64,000 nucleotides of DNA. Origin: Acidovorax sp. (GTDB lineage Bacteria > Pseudomonadota > Gammaproteobacteria > Burkholderiales > Burkholderiaceae_C). The stretch spans positions 47,428 to 111,427 of the forward strand of contig NZ_JADHVT010000002.1 in the NCBI RefSeq assembly GCF_016783915.1, read 5' to 3'. Of the stretch, positions 57,967 through 64,000 are shown piece after piece. A program made the translations under genes and the position numbers. Position 1 is the first letter of the stretch, and every line of letters begins with the position of its first letter. The notes beneath the pieces were generated by a model. The model worked only from the letters and a program-made list of their open reading frames with translations, did not search any database and was not told the origin of the DNA.

Positions 57967-58527
57967 ATGTCTCTGAATACTATGAAAAAGATAGCTGCTG
58001 CCGCATGTTTGACTAGCGCTACAGCCTTGTTTGGCATTGCATCTGCCCATGTGGTGCTTGAATACCAAGTGGCCCCGGCCGGCGCCAGCTACAAGGCCGC
58101 GTTCAAGGTCGGCCACGGCTGCGGCGCGTCGCCCACGCGGCAGGTCGTGGTGGACATCCCCGCAGGCATGCGCGGTGCGCGCCCCATGCCCAAGCCGGGC
58201 TGGGCATTGGATGTGCAGCGCGACAAGCTGGCCCAGCCCTACAGCAGCCACGGCCGCAGCATCACCGAAGACGTGGTGCGCATCACCTGGACAGCCAAGA
58301 CGCCGGAGGACATGCTGCAGAGCGCTCACTACGACGAGTTTGTGCTGGTCGCCCAGGCGCCGGAGCAGGCCGGCACTGTGTACTGGCCGGTGCGCCAGGT
58401 CTGCACCGAGGGCCGCAACGACTGGACCGAGGTGCCCAAGGCGGGCCAGAAGCTGTCAGACCTGAAGTCCCCTGCGGCAGCGCTGGAGATTCTGCCCACC
58501 GGCGGCGCCACTGCCCACAATCATTGA
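57967..58527 (+). CDS. YcnI/DUF1775 family copper-related protein
   Basis: AHVVLEYQVAPAGASYKAAFKVGHGCGASPT. Confidence 0.9.
   Translation: MSLNTMKKIAAAACLTSATALFGIASAHVVLEYQVAPAGASYKAAFKVGHGCGASPTRQVVVDIPAGMRGARPMPKPGWALDVQRDKLAQPYSSHGRSITEDVVRITWTAKTPEDMLQSAHYDEFVLVAQAPEQAGTVYWPVRQVCTEGRNDWTEVPKAGQKLSDLKSPAAALEILPTGGATAHNH
57975..58035 (+). repeat. Dispersed ~60-bp repeat, copy F, encoding the YcnI signal peptide
   Basis: gaatactatgaaaaagatagctgctgccgcatgtttgactagcgctacagccttgtttggc. Confidence 0.75.
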
Positions 58528-58583
58528 CAGTCGGGCCCAGTCCCCCATCCCTTTTTCTTTGAGCCAACCGAAAGATAGTCACC

Positions 58584-59069
58584 ATGAAAACACTTCTTCA
58601 CACTGCAGCCGTCGTTGCCGTACTGCTCAGCACCCCTGCATGGGCGCAGACTGCCGCCGTCAAGGTCGAAGGCGCCTGGGCACGCGCCAGCGTGCAGGGC
58701 CAGAAGGCCACGGGCGCATTCATGCGCCTCACCGCCAAGGACGGCGCCCGCCTGGTGCGCGCCGAGTCGCCCGCTGCGGGACTCACCGAAGTGCACGAGA
58801 TGAAGATGGAAGGCGACATCATGAAGATGCGCGCCGTGCCTGCGCTGGACCTGCCCGCAGGCAAGACGGTGGAACTCAAGCCCGGCGGCTACCACGTCAT
58901 GCTGCTGGACCTGAAGGCGCCCCTGGCCAAGGACAGCTCGGTACCCATCACCCTGGTGTTCCAGGACGCCAAGGGCGTGGAAAGCAAGCTCAACCTCACA
59001 GTGCCCGTGGGCACGGCAGCCCCCGGAGGCGCTACGGCGGGCAGCATGATGGATGGGCATAAACACTGA
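58584..59069 (+). CDS. Periplasmic copper chaperone PCu(A)C
   Basis: GAFMRLTAKDGARLVRAESPAAGLTEVHEMKMEGDIMKMRAV. Confidence 0.93.
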   Translation: MKTLLHTAAVVAVLLSTPAWAQTAAVKVEGAWARASVQGQKATGAFMRLTAKDGARLVRAESPAAGLTEVHEMKMEGDIMKMRAVPALDLPAGKTVELKPGGYHVMLLDLKAPLAKDSSVPITLVFQDAKGVESKLNLTVPVGTAAPGGATAGSMMDGHKH

Positions 59070-59174
59070 GGTGACAGCCGCCGTAGCGCCTTCGCGGGCG
59101 CAACGCATTGGAGTAAGCTGTGACTCCTCAGAACCTTCAGCAGGTTCTCACGACCCATCTCTTGCGGAGCGGCC

Positions 59175-60044
59175 ATGAGCGACACATCCAACTTCGGTTT
59201 CGGCAAATTCGTCCCCGGTTTTGACTTTCTGCAAAGCCTTGCCAAGGGGGCGTCCAGCAGCATTCCGCAGTTGCCCAACCTCAGCAATTGGGTGGCGCCC
59301 ACCATCAGCGTCGAAGAGCTGGAAAAGCGCATCGACGAACTCAAGGCCGTGCAGTTCTGGCTGGAGCAGAACTCGCGTGCACTCTCTGCCACCATCCAGG
59401 CGCTGGAGGTGCAGAAGATGACCCTGGCCACCCTCAAGGGCATGAACTTCAGCATGGGCGATGTGGCCAACGCCTTCAAGCTCAAGACGGCCGACACTGT
59501 GATGAGTGGTGTGCAAAAGGCTGCCGATACCGTGAGTGGCGCCGCCGAGGCTATGGCTGGCGCTGCTGCCCGCGTGACGGGCCGCGCCAGTGCCGCCAAC
59601 GAGTCCGAGGAAGAGGCCGATGACGCTGAGCCCGCCGCTCCACCGGCCAAAGGCAAAGCCAAGGGCAACGCAACGGCTGCGGCCGAGCCTGCGGTGGTGG
59701 ACCCGATGCAGTGGTGGGGGGCGCTCACCAGCCAGTTCCAGCAGATCGCCACCAACGCCATGAAGGACGCGGCCAAGCAGACGGCCATCGACACCACCAA
59801 GAATATGGCCACAGGCCTGGCCAAGGAAGCGCTCAAAACGGCGACCGGCATGGCCAGCCAGTTCGCGGCCAAGGGCATGCAGACCATGCAGGGCGGTGCC
59901 AAGCGCGCTGCAGCATCATCAGCGGGCACTGCCAAAAAATCCGCTGCAGCCAAGAAGCCCGCAGCCCGCAAAACCACCACGAAACCCGCCGCCAAAAAGG
60001 CCAGCAGCACCCGCAGCCCGGCCGCCCGCAAGCGAGCGGGCTGA
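59175..60044 (+). CDS. phaM: PHA granule regulatory protein PhaM-like
   Basis: FGKFVPGFDFLQSLAKG...FWLEQNSRALSATIQALEVQKMTLATLKGMN; AAKK-rich tail. Confidence 0.85.
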   Translation: MSDTSNFGFGKFVPGFDFLQSLAKGASSSIPQLPNLSNWVAPTISVEELEKRIDELKAVQFWLEQNSRALSATIQALEVQKMTLATLKGMNFSMGDVANAFKLKTADTVMSGVQKAADTVSGAAEAMAGAAARVTGRASAANESEEEADDAEPAAPPAKGKAKGNATAAAEPAVVDPMQWWGALTSQFQQIATNAMKDAAKQTAIDTTKNMATGLAKEALKTATGMASQFAAKGMQTMQGGAKRAAASSAGTAKKSAAAKKPAARKTTTKPAAKKASSTRSPAARKRAG

Positions 60045-60124
60045 CGCCAAGGCGGGGGCGGGTGTGGCAACCCGCAGGTGGCGCAACACTGGCCCACCCC
60101 CGCCCCGGCATGGAGATCATCACC

Positions 60125-61459
60125 ATGAAACTATTCCCCACTGGTCATGCCACCCACCCGCAGTGGCGCATGGCCGCTGCGCTGGTGCTGGCGCAGTTGC
60201 GCGCCCAGATGGCGCTGCCCGACTACGCATCGGCGCCCACCCTGGGCCTGCTGTACATCACCGACCACTATGCCAACGAGGCCCAGGCGCTGCTCGACTA
60301 CTTGAGCAGTGAACTGCCCGAGGTGACCGACTGGAGCGGTACCGTGGGCGTTGGCGTGTCGGCCAACAACGCCGAATACTTTGACGAGCCCGCGCTGTCG
60401 GTCATGCTGCTGGATGTGCCCTCCGACCAGTACCGCGTGTTTTCTGGCGTGGCGCCGCTGCCCGCCCATGCGCCGCATGCCGGCGCAGGCTTTGTGGCCC
60501 ACACGGCGCTGGTGCATGCCGACGGCCACACGCCGGAACTGGCCGAACTGCTGACCGAGATGGCGGCGCGCACTGACACGGGCTACCTGTTTGGTGGCCT
60601 CAGCGCCAGCCGCACGGCCAGCGTGCAGTTTGCCGTGGGCGGCGACGGCAACATGGCTGGGCAGGGCGGTGCCAGCGGGGTGTTTGACGGCGGCCTCTCG
60701 GGCGTGGCGTTTGGCGCAGGTGTGTCGCTGGTGTCGAGGGTCACGCAGGGCTGCCAGCCCGTAGGCGCACTCCACACCATCACTGCCGCGCAGGACAACG
60801 TGGTGCTTGCGCTGGATGGCGAGCCTGCGCTGGATGTGCTGCTCGATACGCTGCAGGTCTCGCTCGACGGTGGCGACCCGCAGCCCGCGCTGCGCAAGGT
60901 GCGCGCCACGCTGGCGGGGCTGGTCAGTGCGGGTGAGCAGCCACAGGGCCAGCGTCGCACCGGCCACTTTGGCACCGACACGCGCGTGCGCCATATTCTG
61001 GGGTTGGACGGCTCCCGCCGGGGCGTGGCCCTGGCCGACCATGTGGAGCCCGGCATGCACCTGGCGTTCTGCCAGCGCAACGTGGCTGCCGCGCGGGCGG
61101 ACCTCATGCGCATCTGCGCCGAGATCCGCGAAGAGCTATCGCCCGAGGAGCTGGAGCCCGCGCCGATGGTGGCGTCCGGCGCGCCAGGAGAGCTGGCCGC
61201 AGCGCCGGGCGTTGCCGGACATGCTGGAGCGCAACCCCAGATGGGGCGGCGCATTTGCGGCGCGATCTATGTGAGCTGCTCGGGCCGGGGCGGGCCGCAT
61301 TTTGGTGGGCCCAGCGCCGAGCTGCAGATCGTGCGCCATGCGCTGGGCGATGTGCCACTGGCCGGTTTTTTTGCGGGCGGCGAGATCGCCCACCACCATC
61401 TGTACGGCTACACCGGCGTGTTGACCGTGTTTGTGGACGGCGAACCCTCACCGTCCTGA
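60125..61459 (+). CDS. FIST domain sensor protein
   Basis: FIST_N and FIST_C pattern; AGFFAGGEIAHHHLYGYTGVLTVF. Confidence 0.85.
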   Translation: MKLFPTGHATHPQWRMAAALVLAQLRAQMALPDYASAPTLGLLYITDHYANEAQALLDYLSSELPEVTDWSGTVGVGVSANNAEYFDEPALSVMLLDVPSDQYRVFSGVAPLPAHAPHAGAGFVAHTALVHADGHTPELAELLTEMAARTDTGYLFGGLSASRTASVQFAVGGDGNMAGQGGASGVFDGGLSGVAFGAGVSLVSRVTQGCQPVGALHTITAAQDNVVLALDGEPALDVLLDTLQVSLDGGDPQPALRKVRATLAGLVSAGEQPQGQRRTGHFGTDTRVRHILGLDGSRRGVALADHVEPGMHLAFCQRNVAAARADLMRICAEIREELSPEELEPAPMVASGAPGELAAAPGVAGHAGAQPQMGRRICGAIYVSCSGRGGPHFGGPSAELQIVRHALGDVPLAGFFAGGEIAHHHLYGYTGVLTVFVDGEPSPS

Positions 61460-61511
61460 TGTAGACGAGGGGGCTGGCTGGCGCAGCAGCCCCCGCCATC
61501 GTCAACGCCGG

Positions 61512-62837
61512 TCAGCCCGCGCCGTTCTCGTCGGACTCGGCTTTTTCTTCGGGCGTCAGCCGCGTGGCCAGGATCTTGTCGATGGTCTTGCCATCCATGT
61601 CCACCACCTCGAGCTTCCAGTCCTCCCACTGCACCGTGTCGGTCACCTTGGGCAGGCGACCGGTCAGCAGCATGATCATGCCGCTCAGCGTGTGGTAGCG
61701 GCCGCGCTCTTCCTCGGGCACGGTGTCCAGGTTCAGGCGGTCTTTCAGTTCGGGCACGGGGATGTGGCCGTCCAGCAGCCAGCTGCCGTCCTCGCGCTGC
61801 AGCGCCCACGAGGTCTCCGGGTCGCGCGGCTGGAACTCGCCCGTGATCGCCTCGATGAGGTCCTGCAGCGTCACGATGCCCTGCACCTCGCCGTATTCGT
61901 CGATGACAAAGGCCATGTGCACGTCGGACAGGCGGAAGTTGTCCAGCAGCTCCATGCCCGTGATGGTCTCGGGCACATACAGCGCTGTCTGCAGTGGCTG
62001 GTCGGCCAGGCTGCCACGCGCCTTGTCGCGCAAGGTGCGGGACAGCCACTGGCGCGCGTTGATCACGCCCAGAATGTTGTCCATGCCGCCGCGCACCACT
62101 GGAAAGCGTGCGTGGTCGGACTCTTCAATGCATTGGAGGTTGTCTTCAAACGGGGCATCGATGTCCAGACACACCACATCCCCGCGCGGCACCATCAGCG
62201 AGCCGATCTGGCGGTCGTCCAGGCGGAACACGTTGCGCACCATGGTGTGCTCGTGCGACTCGATCACGCCGGCGGTGGTGCCTTCGACCAGCATGGCGTG
62301 GATCTCTTCCTCAGTCACCGGGCTGCCGCTGGTTTCCTTCACGCCCATCAGGCGCAGCAGCGTGCGTGTGGACGTGGACAGCAGCAGCACAAAGGGCTTG
62401 GTGGCCAGCGCCAGAAAGTTGATGGGCCGCGCCACCAGGCGGGCGAAGGTCTCGGGGTACGACTGGCCGATGCGCTTGGGCACCAGTTCACCCACCACGA
62501 TGGAGAAGTACGTGATCAGCACCACCACCAGGCCGGTGGCTGCATAGCCACCGTAGGGCAATGGCACCCCCAGGCGTTCCAGCCATGAGGCCAGCGGCGC
62601 GGCCAGCGCGGCCTCGCCCACGATACCGTTCAGGACACCGATCGACGTGATGCCGATCTGGATCGTGGAAAGAAAACGCGTGGGGTCTTCTCCCAGCTTC
62701 ACGGCAGCGGCGGCGCCGCTATCGCCCTCATCAATCAGCTTTTGCAACCGCACCTTGCGGGCCGTGACCAGAGCGATCTCTGACATGGCAAACAGGCCGT
62801 TGAGACAGATGAGGGCGAACAGTATTGCTATTTCCAT
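61512..62837 (-). CDS. CNNM/CBS-domain (hemolysin C/CorC-like) membrane protein
   Basis: ICLNGLFAMSEIALVTARKVRL; CBS pair; transporter-associated C-terminal domain. Confidence 0.93.
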   Translation of the reverse strand: MEIAILFALICLNGLFAMSEIALVTARKVRLQKLIDEGDSGAAAAVKLGEDPTRFLSTIQIGITSIGVLNGIVGEAALAAPLASWLERLGVPLPYGGYAATGLVVVLITYFSIVVGELVPKRIGQSYPETFARLVARPINFLALATKPFVLLLSTSTRTLLRLMGVKETSGSPVTEEEIHAMLVEGTTAGVIESHEHTMVRNVFRLDDRQIGSLMVPRGDVVCLDIDAPFEDNLQCIEESDHARFPVVRGGMDNILGVINARQWLSRTLRDKARGSLADQPLQTALYVPETITGMELLDNFRLSDVHMAFVIDEYGEVQGIVTLQDLIEAITGEFQPRDPETSWALQREDGSWLLDGHIPVPELKDRLNLDTVPEEERGRYHTLSGMIMLLTGRLPKVTDTVQWEDWKLEVVDMDGKTIDKILATRLTPEEKAESDENGAG

Positions 62838-63011
62838 ACAAAGGGCGCCTTGCGCGCCCTTGGGAGTTGATCAACGGGACATTGTAAGAACCTGTGGCGA
62901 CAGCCCCCATTTTTGCCACCGGAAAGTGTGGTGCGGCCGCCGCGTTGCAGGCACTCCCGCTCGCTGCCCGGCGCGCAGAGTGCGCAGGTTGTGGAGGGGG
63001 TTGAGGTGATT

Positions 63012-63058
63012 TAGGGCTGTAGCGCTTGCTGCATAAGCGCTAGCAGCTATAAAAAACG
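63012..63058 (-). repeat. Dispersed repeat, copy G, between divergent genes
   Basis: Reverse complement gttttttatagctgctagcgcttatgcagcaagcgctacagccc. Confidence 0.8.
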
Positions 63059-63077
63059 GAGTATCGCAGTGGTGTGC

Positions 63078-64000
63078 TCAGCGCGCGCCTTGCGCACTGA
63101 GCAGTGCAGGTGCGTCGCCCCGTGCCAGCCCGGCAAAGTCAAAGTCCACCTCGGGCGCCAGGCCGCTCACGATGCGCGCGAGCGACTTGCCCGAGCCACA
63201 GGCATGTGTCCAGCCCAGCGTGCCGTGGCCAGTGTTGAGGAACAGGTTGGCTACTTTGGTCTTGCCGATCAGCGGCACGTTGCTGGGCGTGGCGGGGCGC
63301 AGGCCGGTCCAGAACTGCGCCTGGGTGGCATCGCCCGCGCCGGGGAAGAGCTGTTCCACGCGCCGCACGATGGCGTCGCAGCGCACCTGGTTCAGGTGGC
63401 GGTCATAGCCGTTGAGTTCTGCCGTTCCCGCAATGCGCAGGCGGTCACCTCGCTCGCTGGTGTAGCGCGAGAACACGAGCTTGAACTCGTCGTCCGTCAG
63501 GCTCACCTGGTGCGCCTTGCTCGCGTCCTTCACCGGCATGGTCACCGAGTAGCCCTTGGCGGGGTAGATGGGCAGGTGGATGCCCAGCGGCTGGGCCAGC
63601 AGCGGGCTGAATGAGCCCATGGCCAGCACAAACGCATCGCCGCGCACGCGCTCGAAGCGGCCTTCTGCATTGGTCACTTCCACATGGTCAATGCGCCCAG
63701 CCACCTCGCGCAGTGCGGTGACGTGGTGGCCCAGGCGGAACTGCACGCCGGCTGCTTCGCACAGCTTGGCAAGCTCGCGCGTGAACTGGTTGGCATCGCC
63801 CGACTCGTCTTCGGCCGTGAACGTGGCCCCCGCCAGCTGCGGGCGGATGTGGGCGAGGGCCGGCTCGATGCGCACGGCCTCATCGGCGCTGATGACCTGG
63901 CGCTCGCAGCCCAGGGCGCGCATCTGCTCGGCCGGGCCCAGGGCGCCGTCGAATTCCTTGGCGTTGGTATAGAAGTGCAGGATGCCCTGCGTGCGCTGGT
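63078..64000 (-). CDS. dadA: D-amino acid dehydrogenase (runs off right edge)
   Basis: YPAKGYSVTMPV; FWTGLRPATPSNVPLIG; NTGHGTLGWTHACGSGK. Confidence 0.92.
   Translation of the reverse strand, partial: QRTQGILHFYTNAKEFDGALGPAEQMRALGCERQVISADEAVRIEPALAHIRPQLAGATFTAEDESGDANQFTRELAKLCEAAGVQFRLGHHVTALREVAGRIDHVEVTNAEGRFERVRGDAFVLAMGSFSPLLAQPLGIHLPIYPAKGYSVTMPVKDASKAHQVSLTDDEFKLVFSRYTSERGDRLRIAGTAELNGYDRHLNQVRCDAIVRRVEQLFPGAGDATQAQFWTGLRPATPSNVPLIGKTKVANLFLNTGHGTLGWTHACGSGKSLARIVSGLAPEVDFDFAGLARGDAPALLSAQGAR

Noticed and set aside
59930-60044. Lysine/alanine-rich repetitive 3' end of phaM
   Set aside because: Histone-like AAKK tail is an expected feature of PhaM-type proteins.

Overview
The window looks like a chromosomal segment from a Comamonadaceae-type betaproteobacterium (Acidovorax-like; inferred from protein similarity recalled from memory and from repeat style). 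It is mostly core genome, with no prophage, transposase, CRISPR array or defence island visible. Main blocks: MCP fragment (left edge); tryptophan operon trpE / chorismate mutase / trpG / LysE-like / trpD / small membrane ORF / trpC, followed by ung; queA, recG, oxyR, dps; a non-canonical chemotaxis-like signalling cluster (stand-alone CheB, CheR and two hybrid kinases); ubiA and proC; glycerol regulon (glpK, glpR, GlpSTPQV-type ABC transporter, glpD); spc/alpha ribosomal protein operon from rplN to rplQ, then an initiator tRNA-fMet; nhaR, an Rrf2 regulator, marC, a baeRF-like protein and a DksA/TraR protein; copper-handling cluster (TonB receptor, YcnI, PCu(A)C); phaM; FIST protein; CNNM/CBS protein; dadA (right edge). 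Strongest second-look items: (1) a dispersed ~60-bp repeat family, one copy of which encodes the signal peptide of the YcnI protein and another of which lies inside ubiA; (2) a truncated infA remnant in the secY-rpmJ gap; (3) a candidate trp leader peptide (W-P-W) and attenuator before trpE; (4) a glycerol ABC transporter with complementary degenerate ATPase motifs in its two NTPases; (5) several structured leaders in the ribosomal operon; (6) a nested inverted-repeat operator before the glp transporter that shares a motif with glpD; (7) a cysteine-free IscR-like Rrf2 regulator. All calls were made by reading the sequence; no searches or folding programs were run.
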